From contig JALHQN010000002.1 of assembly GCA_022841915.1 (NCBI GenBank), positions 1-64,000 on the forward strand: 64,000 bases of DNA, given 5' to 3'. Each line of letters opens with the position of its first letter. Positions within the stretch are counted from its first letter, which is position 1. Shown here piece after piece: positions 25,561-34,597 of this stretch. The notes under the pieces were generated by a model. The model was not told the DNA's origin, did not search any database, and saw only the letters and a program-made list of their open reading frames with translations. A program made the translations under genes and the position numbers. This DNA comes from Burkholderiales bacterium. Lineage in GTDB: Bacteria; Pseudomonadota; Gammaproteobacteria; Burkholderiales; WYBJ01.

Positions 25561-26393
25561 GAACCCAACGAACTTGTCCAAGTGCGGACGGCGGATTGTT
25601 GCGGACAAGCCCCTGCCAACTTAGCGGTTTTATAGTGAGAAATTGCTCTGCAGCTTCGGCGGCTATCGGAAGCACGGACTCGACCTCGACAGCAAGCAGG
25701 CGAATCCCTTCAGCGCCCTACTGCATGAAGCATGCAGTTTCAGCCTCGCGGCTAACTTTTGGTCATTGCTAACAGCATGGTCTTTTCGTTTTTTGCTTCG
25801 TCCCAAGATCGTTGCTTGTCAGGATATTAGACCAAAACATGCGAATCGGTTTTTCAGGGCATCGGTTTCGCATGCCGGCACTGTATCGCCAGTGCTTCGA
25901 GCGGTCAATGCCGCGGTGTTCGGCGAAAATGTTTGCTTCTCGACGACTGTCTGAGCTCGACATCGTCGCCGGCGGCACGAATTCTACGCAGTTCGCACAA
26001 CGAGCGAGCGCGAGCCGAGCGCAACCATCGGCTCTGCGCGCAGCCTCGGAAAGCCTGGAGCGGAACCGCACGTCAGCACTGCATTGTTCGAGAGCGTGTC
26101 GCAGCCCGCGCGCGAACGTACCTAGTTTCCGCCGACTGCTCGGGTCGGCAGCGATTCGACGCAGCGAGTCGGTGTGAGCCACGGCCGAGATGATGAGATT
26201 CCCGTTGTCGGCGAGGCCTATTGTTCGCCGGTCGAAAAGGTGGTCGGTGCTGGGCATGAGCGACCAACCGTTTTCTCGGTCGAGCCGTTCCTAGGGGTCT
26301 AGTCAAGGCGCCTAGGTCAAGCTAGATTCTCGCCGTACGTTTTCGCGCCGCAACCGGACTTACCCGAATTTACTCGAACTTACCGGAGGTAAC
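25561..26393. other. gene-poor stretch of about 830 bp
   Basis: Several open frames occur here, the longest at 25769-26257 on the minus strand (162 codons). None has family-like sequence, a good ribosome site or codon use like the neighbours. Together with the metG relic this looks like decayed DNA. Just before the next gene, 26358-26386 holds three imperfect 10-bp repeats (CTTACCCGAA, TTTACTCGAA, CTTACCGGAG). The last of these includes the ribosome site of the methyltransferase gene. Confidence 0.5.
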
Positions 26394-27302
26394 ATGCCCG
26401 ATCGCCGCACGTTCCTGTCCCTCGTCGCCGCCGGCGCTGCGCTGCAGCCGCTCGTTGCGCGCGCTCAGGAGCGCTTTTCTCCCTTTGTAGGCAGCAACCC
26501 GGAGAACGTCCGCCGCATGGTCGAACTCGCCGCACCGCGCAGCGGTGAGACAGTGATCGACCTGGGCTCCGGCGATGGCCGGATCGTCTTTGCCGCCTTG
26601 CAGGATCGTCCGGGGGTCCGGGGACTCGGCGTGGAAATAAGCGCCGAACTGGTGCAGAAGTCGAATGCGGCTGCCAAGGCGCAAGGTCTCGGGGATCGCG
26701 TGCAATTCATGCACCAGAACGCGTTCGATGCGGACCTCGGCAAGGTCGATGTCATCTTCATGTGGCTCTTCCCGGAGTTGATGCGGCTGCTGCGGCCCAA
26801 GATTCTCGCGCAAGCGCGCCCGGGTACTCGCGTCGTCGTGGCGACCTGGGATCTCGGTTCATGGACTGCGGACGCCGTCGACGACGCGGGCGGAATGACG
26901 CCCGCCATTCGCAAATGGATCGTCCCGGCGCACATCGAAGGCGGATGGGAATGGGAGGCGACGGTGCAAGATCGCACGCATCGGTTCAGCGCGCTGTTCG
27001 AGCAGCACATGCAGAAGGCCGAAGGCGTGGTGCGCGTCGGCAATCGCCGCGAGATATTCCAGCACATGATACTGCGTGGGGAACAGATCAACTTCAGCTT
27101 GCGGATGACGCTGCCGGGGCTGGGCTTCACCAACATGATCTATGCCGGCAGCGTTCGCGGCGACAGCATCGAAGGAACGATCGATGCGCAGATTCCGCGT
27201 CCCGGCGACGACGAAGCGATGGACGAAGTGCGTGTGCCGTGGCGCGCCCGGCGCACGACGACTCTCGGCTACTTCGCGCCGACCGGGACGAACATCTCGT
27301 GA
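26394..27302 (+). CDS. SAM-dependent methyltransferase with a Tat-type signal peptide
   Basis: This 302-residue protein starts behind a strong GGAGG site. The N-terminus (MPDRRTFLSLVAAGAALQP, then LVARAQE) has the twin-arginine motif RRTFL, a hydrophobic core and an AxA-like cleavage site. The next 130 residues are a class I methyltransferase fold with the SAM loop VIDLGSGDGRIV, GVEIS and a later MHQNAFDADL. The second half (about 170-300) is beta-rich (LRMTLPGLGFTNMIYAGSV). An exported methyltransferase is unusual because SAM is cytosolic. The fold may have another role, or the Tat-like sequence may be misleading. The substrate is unknown. Confidence 0.8.
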   Translation: MPDRRTFLSLVAAGAALQPLVARAQERFSPFVGSNPENVRRMVELAAPRSGETVIDLGSGDGRIVFAALQDRPGVRGLGVEISAELVQKSNAAAKAQGLGDRVQFMHQNAFDADLGKVDVIFMWLFPELMRLLRPKILAQARPGTRVVVATWDLGSWTADAVDDAGGMTPAIRKWIVPAHIEGGWEWEATVQDRTHRFSALFEQHMQKAEGVVRVGNRREIFQHMILRGEQINFSLRMTLPGLGFTNMIYAGSVRGDSIEGTIDAQIPRPGDDEAMDEVRVPWRARRTTTLGYFAPTGTNIS

Positions 27303-27351
27303 GCCCCTTGCGATCGAGTGCGGTTTTCCAAATGGACGACGGAGGCAGCGC

Positions 27352-27756
27352 ATGAGTCTGACCGGGGGATGTCATTGCGGCGCGATTCGATACCAGGTCG
27401 ACGGCGATCCGTTGACGCACGCGTTGTGTCACTGCACGGATTGCCGTCGTCATGCCGGCGCGCCCATGGTGGGATGGACCATGTATCCGCAGTCGGCGCT
27501 CCGGGTGACGAAGGGCCTGCCCAAGACCTACGAATCGTCGGTGCACGGACGACGACAGTTTTGCGGCGACTGCGGCACGGGGCTCTTTTATACCAACGCG
27601 CAGGTGTTGCCCGGAATCATCGACGTGCAGAGCGCGACCTACGATGATCCCGAGGCCGTGCCGGCGCGGATGCAAATCCAGGTCGCCGAGCGCATCGGCT
27701 GGATGGCGCACGCGCACGAGTTGCCTGCGCACGAGCGCTTTCCGTCGAACCTGTAG
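27352..27756 (+). CDS. GFA-family (glutathione-dependent formaldehyde-activating-like) zinc protein
   Basis: This is a 134-residue GFA-fold protein. The zinc-binding cysteines are arranged as in the family: GGCHCGAIRY, LCHCTDCRR and FCGDCGTGLFY. The ATG at 27352 follows a GGAGG site at 27341. The domain binds zinc and, in some members, glutathione adducts. Most members of this size have no proven reaction, so the specific activity is left open. It lies 49 bp after the exported methyltransferase gene and may share its transcript. Confidence 0.88.
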   Translation: MSLTGGCHCGAIRYQVDGDPLTHALCHCTDCRRHAGAPMVGWTMYPQSALRVTKGLPKTYESSVHGRRQFCGDCGTGLFYTNAQVLPGIIDVQSATYDDPEAVPARMQIQVAERIGWMAHAHELPAHERFPSNL

Positions 27757-27900
27757 GGGCAAGGCCGGTGGGTGAAACCGGTGATAATGACAGGCTCAAA
27801 CCGTCTTCGAGCGAACGAAACTTTCGCCGAATACCGTGAAGTTACCGCTCCGAGCAATAAGATGCAGCGGCAGAAAGCAGAAAAAGGTGCTTTGAACCGC

Positions 27901-30354
27901 CTATAGACCGATTGCATTCGAGCTGCGGGACTGGCGCGTGCGCCTCGCCAGCCCGACAGCGAAGAGGCCGGCAAGCATGAGCATCCACTCATGTGGCTCA
28001 GGAACCGCGGTGACCTGGAATGCGCCCCCGGCGAAGCTGGTCGCAAGGGGTGCGCCGCCGCTGAAGCCATCGAATACGATGTTGTCGAAACTCCCCGTAT
28101 GGCTCGCGAAGGTCAGTATGTTCAGCGCGTCGCCCACAGCGGGCACATAGCTGCCGCTGCGAAGGATGCGCAACGTGCCGTCCAAGTGCAGAGCGCCGCC
28201 GACCGCGATGACGTCATACTGCCCCGTGCCCGTGCCGGCGATCTCGATCATCAGCACGCTGCTATCGGTCAGCGTCAGATCGCCGCTGATGGCCAATGTG
28301 CCGGGCGAGAGGCCTGGGATGATCGTACCATCGCTGACGATGCTGCCGTCGATGCTGCCATTGCCCGTCAGCGTTCCCGTCATCCCGAGGTGAACCGACG
28401 CCGCCTTCACCACCCCGCCGTCGGCGACGTTGAGCAATCCGTTGCCGCCGGGGTTGTTATCGTAATCCCGACCCACCCCCAGGAATGCGCCCATATCCAA
28501 CCTCGAACCGGCGCCGATGACGTGCAGCGTTCCGCTGCTGCCGGCAGTGAAACCGACCGAGCCGGTGCCACTGCTTGGGAAACTGACCTGGGCACCGTCC
28601 GAGATGGTCATCGTGCCGGTGCTGGGCGTCACCCCGCCCGTGATGTCGCGCCCGATGCTCAGCGATGTAGTCGCGCCGGTGACGTTGTAGCGTGTCGCGG
28701 CGCCGGTGATGATGAGCGTGCCTGTGCCGCCGGCCTGCGTCCCGGTACCGCCGACGCTGGTCACATGCCGCTGCGCGCCGAGCGTACCGTCCACGTTGAT
28801 GACCGCGCCGCCACTGATATTCGCTACCCCGATGCCGCCCCGCCCCACAGACAAACCCGCGCCGAATTCATCCGCCGCCAGGCTCTTGATGTTGATCGTG
28901 GTACCGGGACCAGCGACGTTGAGCGTAGCGCTGCTACCTGGCGCATGGCCGACGGTGAGCCGGTGCCCGGGAGCGACGACGGCGCCGTCATCGATCGTGA
29001 GCGTTCCGCTGCTGCCGGCACTTCGCCCCAAACGAAGCGACATGTCGATGCCGGAAATCGTAACGGCGGTGCCTGCGCCTGAGATCAATCCGGAGAACGA
29101 ACCGCCAGTGGACGTGGCGGCGCCTCCGAAATTGAGTGCACCGCCTGCGGTTCCGACATTCGTGATGACCAACTGACCACCGCTCTTCACGTAGAGTGTG
29201 CCTGCACCCAGGCGGGCGACCGTCATGCCGAACCCTTGGCCATTCGAATCGCTGAGCAATTCGAGCTTGCCGCTGCTTTCGATGGTGAGCGTCCCCGTCG
29301 AAAGCGCATCGCGCCCGACGGTGAGCCCTCCCGCGGCAGCGGTCGCGCCACGGGCATCGACTGTCATCTGTGCCCCATTGCGGATCGTCAATGTGCCGAC
29401 GCCATCATTGCGACCGACACTCACGCTCGCGCCGTCACCTATATCGGTACAGCAAGTGGCTACGCCGCCGATGTCGAGCGCGGAACCCACGCCGTCGACG
29501 ATCACCGTACCGGTCGCACCCAAACCCACCTCCGTGACGCCTGCAGCATTCTCGCGCCCGCGGCCGATTCTCAAAAACGTACCACCGCTCACGCTGCCCC
29601 CGCTGTTGATCATCAGTCCACCGGTCGTTCCTGCGCCCATACGACCGACGTTCAACACTGTGTTTTCGCCGAGGAACTCGATCTTTGAACCAACGCCCGA
29701 CACGAGCACGGTACCGTTTCCCGGGAGGACTGGGCCCGAGGTGAAATTGGCACTGCCCACTGTCATTTGCGCGCCGCTTTCGACCCCAATGCCCGAGCCG
29801 GCATCGCCGATCTTCACGCGGCCGCCATTGATGACATTAAGTTCCCCGGTTGACCGGTAACCGACAAGCAACTGCGGCGTAAGGTCTGAGCGGTTGACCA
29901 GCAGCGTACCGCCATCGACGTTGACAGTGCCATGGCTGCCGGGGAACTGCGCGATGATGGAGGAGGTTATTCCATTGCCCAGCGCCGACACGGTCCCACC
30001 GGAAAGGATATCCAGCACGCCCGCGCCGGATCTGCCGACCCCCAAGCCTCGATCGGCCGTCGCCAGAGAGCCCGCGCCGCTTACGGTCAGCGTGCCCTCA
30101 CCCGAGGCCGTCTCCCCGAGGTAGAAATTGCGGCCGGCGAAGGTTGCGCCGCCGATGATCGACATCGTACCGACGCCGACGTTACCGACTAACAGGTTGG
30201 TAGCCGTACCGATATTCGTGCTGCCCGGACCGATGCCCGCGGGCGAGACGTCGCCGGTCACACTGATCGTTTGCGCCAAGGCACCCGCGCCACTGAGCGC
30301 GATTCCCACTGCGATTGCGATGGCCGAGATATGCCGGATGCCGTTCGATTGCAT
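27901..30354 (-). CDS. large repetitive exported protein with a PEP-CTERM anchor
   Basis: This 817-residue protein is secreted by a Sec-type signal (IAIAVGIALSGAGALAQ) at the ATG at 30354, behind an AGGAGG site. The body is many degenerate repeats of about 40-60 residues with the recurring pattern VGRxGxGTLxIxxGG, typical of beta-helical autotransporter-like passengers. There is no outer-membrane beta-barrel. The C-terminus has the PEP-CTERM signal: AVPEPHEW, a hydrophobic helix (MLMLAGLFAVGLA) and Arg-rich tail RRTRQSR. Exosortase should process it for surface display or matrix. No exosortase gene is in the window. Confidence 0.88.
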   Translation of the reverse strand: MQSNGIRHISAIAIAVGIALSGAGALAQTISVTGDVSPAGIGPGSTNIGTATNLLVGNVGVGTMSIIGGATFAGRNFYLGETASGEGTLTVSGAGSLATADRGLGVGRSGAGVLDILSGGTVSALGNGITSSIIAQFPGSHGTVNVDGGTLLVNRSDLTPQLLVGYRSTGELNVINGGRVKIGDAGSGIGVESGAQMTVGSANFTSGPVLPGNGTVLVSGVGSKIEFLGENTVLNVGRMGAGTTGGLMINSGGSVSGGTFLRIGRGRENAAGVTEVGLGATGTVIVDGVGSALDIGGVATCCTDIGDGASVSVGRNDGVGTLTIRNGAQMTVDARGATAAAGGLTVGRDALSTGTLTIESSGKLELLSDSNGQGFGMTVARLGAGTLYVKSGGQLVITNVGTAGGALNFGGAATSTGGSFSGLISGAGTAVTISGIDMSLRLGRSAGSSGTLTIDDGAVVAPGHRLTVGHAPGSSATLNVAGPGTTINIKSLAADEFGAGLSVGRGGIGVANISGGAVINVDGTLGAQRHVTSVGGTGTQAGGTGTLIITGAATRYNVTGATTSLSIGRDITGGVTPSTGTMTISDGAQVSFPSSGTGSVGFTAGSSGTLHVIGAGSRLDMGAFLGVGRDYDNNPGGNGLLNVADGGVVKAASVHLGMTGTLTGNGSIDGSIVSDGTIIPGLSPGTLAISGDLTLTDSSVLMIEIAGTGTGQYDVIAVGGALHLDGTLRILRSGSYVPAVGDALNILTFASHTGSFDNIVFDGFSGGAPLATSFAGGAFQVTAVPEPHEWMLMLAGLFAVGLARRTRQSRSSNAIGL

Positions 30355-30635
30355 GACCCACCTCCTGGGATTATGACGTGTGACCATCGCCGATACCGCT
30401 GCCCGACAATCTGCTTTCTACGCCTTATGTTGGCGGCAATCAACACGAGAACGCATCCACCAAACGGATGACATAATCTTTGCGGCAGGTCCGCTGGCCT
30501 TCGGCGTCGCAACTTCTGATCGGATTGGAGGGTGTTTGGCACCGCAGCATTTCGAGGCACGGGTTCGTGCAATCAGTGGAGTCGGTCGATCCGTTCACCA
30601 GAATGAACCGATCTTCGTGTCACTGCGCTCGCGCA

Positions 30636-31033
30636 TCAGCCCGATCGATGCCTTCGCCGGTCCGGCTGGTAAATCAACCGATATGCCGCGGGGATCACGA
30701 ACAAAGAGGGCAGCGGTGCACTGAGCATGCCGCCGATTATCGGAGCCGCAATGCGCTGCATGACCTCGCTGCCTGCACCGCGCCCCAGAACAGCGGCAGC
30801 AGCCCGGCGACGATCGTGGCTACGGTCATCGCTTTCGGCCGCACCCGCAGCACCGCACCTTCTCGAATCGCCGCCAGCAGATCGTCCTCGCCGTCGCGCC
30901 CAGCCGCCACGCGCGCGGCCCAGGCCTGCTTCTGGTAGTCCAGCATGATCACGCCGAACTCCGCCGCGACGCCGGCCAATGCGAGCGGCAGCGTGGCCAT
31001 GACCAGCAACGATCTTCGGGAACCGGTGGCCAC
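30636..31033 (-). pseudogene. heavy-metal RND efflux pump (CusA/CzcA type), C-terminal remnant
   Basis: From about 31033 downward the minus strand encodes [15 protein letters not shown], then [16 protein letters not shown] and [10 protein letters not shown]. These are conserved segments near the end of CusA/CzcA-type transporters. The frame then shifts by one base near 30788 and continues as [13 protein letters not shown] and [11 protein letters not shown] to the end. Upstream there is only a fused stub ([16 protein letters not shown]), so most of the 1000-residue pump is deleted. It is a non-functional relic with an internal deletion and a frameshift. Confidence 0.85.
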
Positions 31034-31099
31034 CGGCCCGCATGCACTGATCGCGGCAGTCGCGCCAATTGAGTCAACCGCTCGTCACGCGCGGTTGCT

Positions 31100-32695
31100 T
31101 CACTCGTTCACAGGCGCGGCGGAGCCGCTGAACTCGGGGCCGCTCAGCGCCCCGGATACTTGCGCGGGATTGCCGAGTCCGGCGAACTGCGCTGATCCGA
31201 ACAGCCCGAACTGCGAACCCACGCCGGCACGCTTGCGCCATGCATCGAGCAGGCGACCGACACCGGAAGCCTCAGCGCCGGATCCGCTCGCGATCACGCA
31301 GCGAGTCGGCTCGGCCCCTGGCGTCTCGGCACAATCGAACTCCAGGCAGACCGAAGCCGATTCTTCCCCTTCGGCAAACTCCACCGGCCCAAGCCGCAGA
31401 CTCTTGTGCTCGCTCGACGCCACCCGCACCAAGGTACGATCGGCCGCGAGCGCGCGCAGTTCGGCGGCCAGCGGATGGCGGATCCGTCGGTCGATCACGC
31501 TGATCGGCGAGAGCTGACCGGTCAGGATCTGTGCTGCCCAGCCGCCGTCGATCTTCGCCGAGCGCTGCTCTCGGGGATAGATCGGTGCCTCGCCCTGAGT
31601 CCCGCTTGCCTTCACCACCGAGATCAAGAACCGTTCCGGCTCCTCGATGAGTTGCACCCGGTAGCCCGCGCGGCGCAGCATCGCGTCGTCGGTATCGAAG
31701 GTGTGCGCGAGATAGCTCGCGGTACGACGCGGATGCGCTTGGTCCAGCGCACGTTCCAGCGCCTGAAAATCATCTTTGCCATCGACGTCGAAAGCCAGTT
31801 GTGGCCCGTCGCGATCCAGTCCGTTTGCCTGGTCCTTGCGAGCCGCATTCTGGGCGCTCGCGTGCACCGGGGCGTCGGTGATCAGCGTGCTCAGGAGCGC
31901 ATCGAGCGCTTCGGCATAACCGGCTGGGGTCGCCATCGGCGCCACGCCGGTTTGCGAAATCTTCGCCAGATGCGCCCCCACCTCCCGCCACAGGCCCGCG
32001 AACGCTTTGGCGGCCGGATCGCTCGCATCGTAGATTGCAACCGGTGCGCGCCGCACGCTCACTTGCTCGACGCTGCTCGCATACGGGATCTGTTCGCGAA
32101 GAAACAGCTCCGGATGCCGCTCGGCCCACTGCGAGAGGCTGCGATGCAATGCCTTGCGACGGTCCACCATGGAGACGAAGGGCAGCAAGGCGGGCGCATC
32201 GTGGTTGAGGGATTGAGCGAGGCGCAGCAGCGTGCGCATCGACAGGGTGCTTGGAATCGTCGGCACGAGCAGCACATCGGCGCACGCAATGACGGCTTCG
32301 CTCAGCGCGGAGAAGCCGGCAGGACAATCGAGCAAGACCAAGGCATATGCCTCACCGAGCTGCTCCAGCATTCGCTGCATCACGCGCTGCGGATGCTCGA
32401 GCTGATCCAGGAAACGATCCAGGTTGCGATACGAGAAATCCGCCGGTAGCAAATCGAGGTTGCGGTGATCGGTCTCGCGGATCGCCTCGATGAACACTTG
32501 GGCATCCCGCAACGCCGGCTTGCCGAACTGGGCCACCTCGGGCTTGACCCGCAGGGCGAACGTCGAGGCGGCTTGCGCGTCGAGATCCCACAGCAAGGTC
32601 TTCTGTCCGCTCGCCGCTGAAAGATAGGCCAGATTGACAGCGCACGTCGTCTTGCCGACGCCGCCTTTCATGTTGTACACCGCGACGATCGTCAT
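31100..32695 (-). CDS. ParA/MinD-like ATPase fused to a CYTH-like domain
   Basis: This is a 531-residue protein. Residues 1-245 are a ParA-type ATPase with a deviant Walker A YNMKGGVGKTT (10-16 core), WDLDAQAAS and VLLDCPAG (D123). After a linker (250-300), residues about 300-480 follow the CYTH pattern: a DVDGKDDFQALERAL strand-helix, HTFDTDDAMLRRAGYRVQL, and a charged beta segment (FLISVVKAS). CYTH domains bind polyphosphate-like triphosphates in a tunnel. No ParB or centromere gene is near. The ATG at 32695 overlaps the stop of the CHAD gene by 4 bases. The pair may position polyphosphate granules; the sequence shows the fusion, while the role is inferred. Confidence 0.78.
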   Translation of the reverse strand: MTIVAVYNMKGGVGKTTCAVNLAYLSAASGQKTLLWDLDAQAASTFALRVKPEVAQFGKPALRDAQVFIEAIRETDHRNLDLLPADFSYRNLDRFLDQLEHPQRVMQRMLEQLGEAYALVLLDCPAGFSALSEAVIACADVLLVPTIPSTLSMRTLLRLAQSLNHDAPALLPFVSMVDRRKALHRSLSQWAERHPELFLREQIPYASSVEQVSVRRAPVAIYDASDPAAKAFAGLWREVGAHLAKISQTGVAPMATPAGYAEALDALLSTLITDAPVHASAQNAARKDQANGLDRDGPQLAFDVDGKDDFQALERALDQAHPRRTASYLAHTFDTDDAMLRRAGYRVQLIEEPERFLISVVKASGTQGEAPIYPREQRSAKIDGGWAAQILTGQLSPISVIDRRIRHPLAAELRALAADRTLVRVASSEHKSLRLGPVEFAEGEESASVCLEFDCAETPGAEPTRCVIASGSGAEASGVGRLLDAWRKRAGVGSQFGLFGSAQFAGLGNPAQVSGALSGPEFSGSAAPVNE

Positions 32696-34260
32696 TGCAC
32701 CAGCTCGGTTAGATGTTCCATGTGAAAGACTCGCTCGAACGCAACGCGCGTCGCAGCCTCGCCGAAGAGCAGCAACTGCTGGTTCGCGGGCTTGCGCAGC
32801 GCCTGGGCGCGGCGATCGGCCAGACCGGCGAGCGCTTCGGCCGCGTGCCGCATCGAAGTCGCATCGCGCCCCGTTTCGTTTAGCGTCGTTGCGTAGCGAC
32901 GAAGCCAGCTTGCCTGCACGCAAGCATCGTTGAATTCGCCCAATACCGCCTGCAGCCGTCCCAAGGCACGCTGAATGGTCGCTACATCCTCGGCGTCATG
33001 CAGGTTGGCGGTCGTGTCGATCAGGTACCGCAGTTGTCTGGCATCGACGCGGATCCGATGCAGTTCGTGTGCCGGGGTATCGTCGCGCACGTGCTCGGTG
33101 CCGGAAAGCGTGCGGCGGTAAAGCGACCACCCGCTCTGGGAGACGACCGTCATGAGGGGCAATGCATCGCACCCCACGCCGGGCCGCATGCACGGCTCCT
33201 CGGAGAGGAATGCCGCCCATCGGTCTGCCCACTGACGGTAGCGCTCGCTCGTCAGTGGCTCGACGAGCGCCTGTTGGGCTCGGGCGCGCTCCTGCTCGAG
33301 CTGCGCAAGGATCAGGCGTCGTTGATCCTCGTTCAGAGCCTTCGACGGCGAGCGCAGCCCGTGCAGCAACACGTCGAGATCGCGCGCAGGCCCGGTGATC
33401 CGCCCAAGCCACGCGAACTCCGTCTTGAAGCGATCGACCTCAGCCTGGGGTAGCCCACCTTGGACTTGCTCGAGAAGCGTGTGGCAGCGCCGCACAGCGA
33501 CCCGAAAAGCATGCAGGCACTCGCTGTCGAGACCGGCCAGGACGCCCGGATGGTTGGCGACGATGATGCGAAAGAGCTCTCGGTGCATCCGCAGCAAACC
33601 GATGTCGGCACGCACCGCGGGCTCGAGCTCGACGCGATAGGCCGACATGTCTTGCGGCAAGCTTGCACCGATCGTGCGCAACACATGGCCTTGCAGCGCG
33701 AGCTCGCTACGCCCGATCCCCGGACGGCTCTCGATGATCGCGATCGGCCCCGCGCATTGCTCGTCATAGCCGCGCAAGGCGTTTAGCGTGAGAAGAGGCT
33801 GCAACGACTGCCATGAAGATCGTCGCTTGGGCAACCGTGCTCGCCCGGCAACGATGTCGAGGCGGGCGATGACCTTGCGTGCCTCGTCCAACACATCGAG
33901 CTGCACACCGTCTTGCTCGGCTTCGGCGAGCGGCAACAAAGGGCGCGCTCCGATGATCGGTTCGATGCGCTGTCGCACGGACCCCGGCGGAAGATCCCAT
34001 GCAAACTGCACCGCGCCGCTGACCGCGCACCCGACGCGCATCCCGCCTTGTCGCCACTGAATCCGGCGCCCGCCGGCATCCGCGGTCAGCGTCAGGCATG
34101 CGCCCGCACGGCCAACGCGGCCATCCGAAGTATCGAGGAATGTTATGCGCCGGCGCGCAAGCAGCCTCCGGCGCACCGTCAGCAGTGCTGCAAGGCTCTC
34201 GACAATGCGTTCGACCGGCCAGTCTAGGCGCGCTGCGTACCGGGCTTCCAAGGCCAACAA
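32692..34260 (-). CDS. CYTH-CHAD protein (polyphosphate-associated)
   Basis: This is a 522-residue protein. The first 200 residues resemble a degenerate CYTH domain (ALEARYAARLDWP, FLDTSDGRVGRAGACLTL). Residues about 220-515 are a CHAD domain, an all-helical fold with two repeats built around conserved His/Arg: H250 with R253, R257 and R258 (LHAFRVAVRRCHTLLEQ), and ELHRIRVDARQLRYL in the second half. CHAD proteins bind polyphosphate and can localise to polyphosphate granules. Translation probably starts at TTG (34260 or 34257) behind GGAG; no good ATG exists upstream. The stop overlaps the ParA-CYTH start (ATGA). Confidence 0.82.
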   Translation of the reverse strand: MLALEARYAARLDWPVERIVESLAALLTVRRRLLARRRITFLDTSDGRVGRAGACLTLTADAGGRRIQWRQGGMRVGCAVSGAVQFAWDLPPGSVRQRIEPIIGARPLLPLAEAEQDGVQLDVLDEARKVIARLDIVAGRARLPKRRSSWQSLQPLLTLNALRGYDEQCAGPIAIIESRPGIGRSELALQGHVLRTIGASLPQDMSAYRVELEPAVRADIGLLRMHRELFRIIVANHPGVLAGLDSECLHAFRVAVRRCHTLLEQVQGGLPQAEVDRFKTEFAWLGRITGPARDLDVLLHGLRSPSKALNEDQRRLILAQLEQERARAQQALVEPLTSERYRQWADRWAAFLSEEPCMRPGVGCDALPLMTVVSQSGWSLYRRTLSGTEHVRDDTPAHELHRIRVDARQLRYLIDTTANLHDAEDVATIQRALGRLQAVLGEFNDACVQASWLRRYATTLNETGRDATSMRHAAEALAGLADRRAQALRKPANQQLLLFGEAATRVAFERVFHMEHLTELVQ

Positions 34261-34597
34261 CGTGCTCCAGCAGTTTGCGTGGTCCCGTGTGTCACCGAGC
34301 TTGCATCAGCGGGAACTTCCACCGGACAAGTCGAATGTGTGCACAGCGAAGCAGGAACCTAGCTCAAGCGATGGCGCAATTCAAGCGTTGCGCAAGATTC
34401 CATCAACATCCGGGCCCGTATCGCAGGCGGGGCGTGGAAGAGCGAGCACCTGCTCGGCTTGCCGCTTCACCCCGATCGTCCGGAAAATCTCTGTTCCACG
34501 ATGCTACTTACATAGGCTACACTTTTGTCGTGACAGCCATCGAACGGCGATGCCCGACATCGTCCGCGAGCGCGTCATCACAAGGAGGAGGAACGGC
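34261..34597. other. divergent promoter region between the CHAD gene and a Bug receptor gene
   Basis: This is 337 bp without a gene. It must hold promoters for both directions. I see no certain -35/-10 pair. The ribosome site AAGGAGGAG of the receptor gene ends the region. Confidence 0.5.

Noticed and set aside
25769-26257. 162-codon open frame on the minus strand
   Set aside because: It has no recognisable family, no ribosome site and composition unlike neighbouring genes. It is probably chance.
27991-29082. Long open frames opposite the large PEP-CTERM gene
   Set aside because: They are antisense shadows caused by high GC and repeats. The minus-strand product has a signal peptide, a repeat pattern and an anchor.
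31100-34260. Chromosome or plasmid partition locus (parA)
   Set aside because: No ParB, no centromere-like repeats and no replication gene are near. The fused CYTH-like domain and the CHAD partner point elsewhere.
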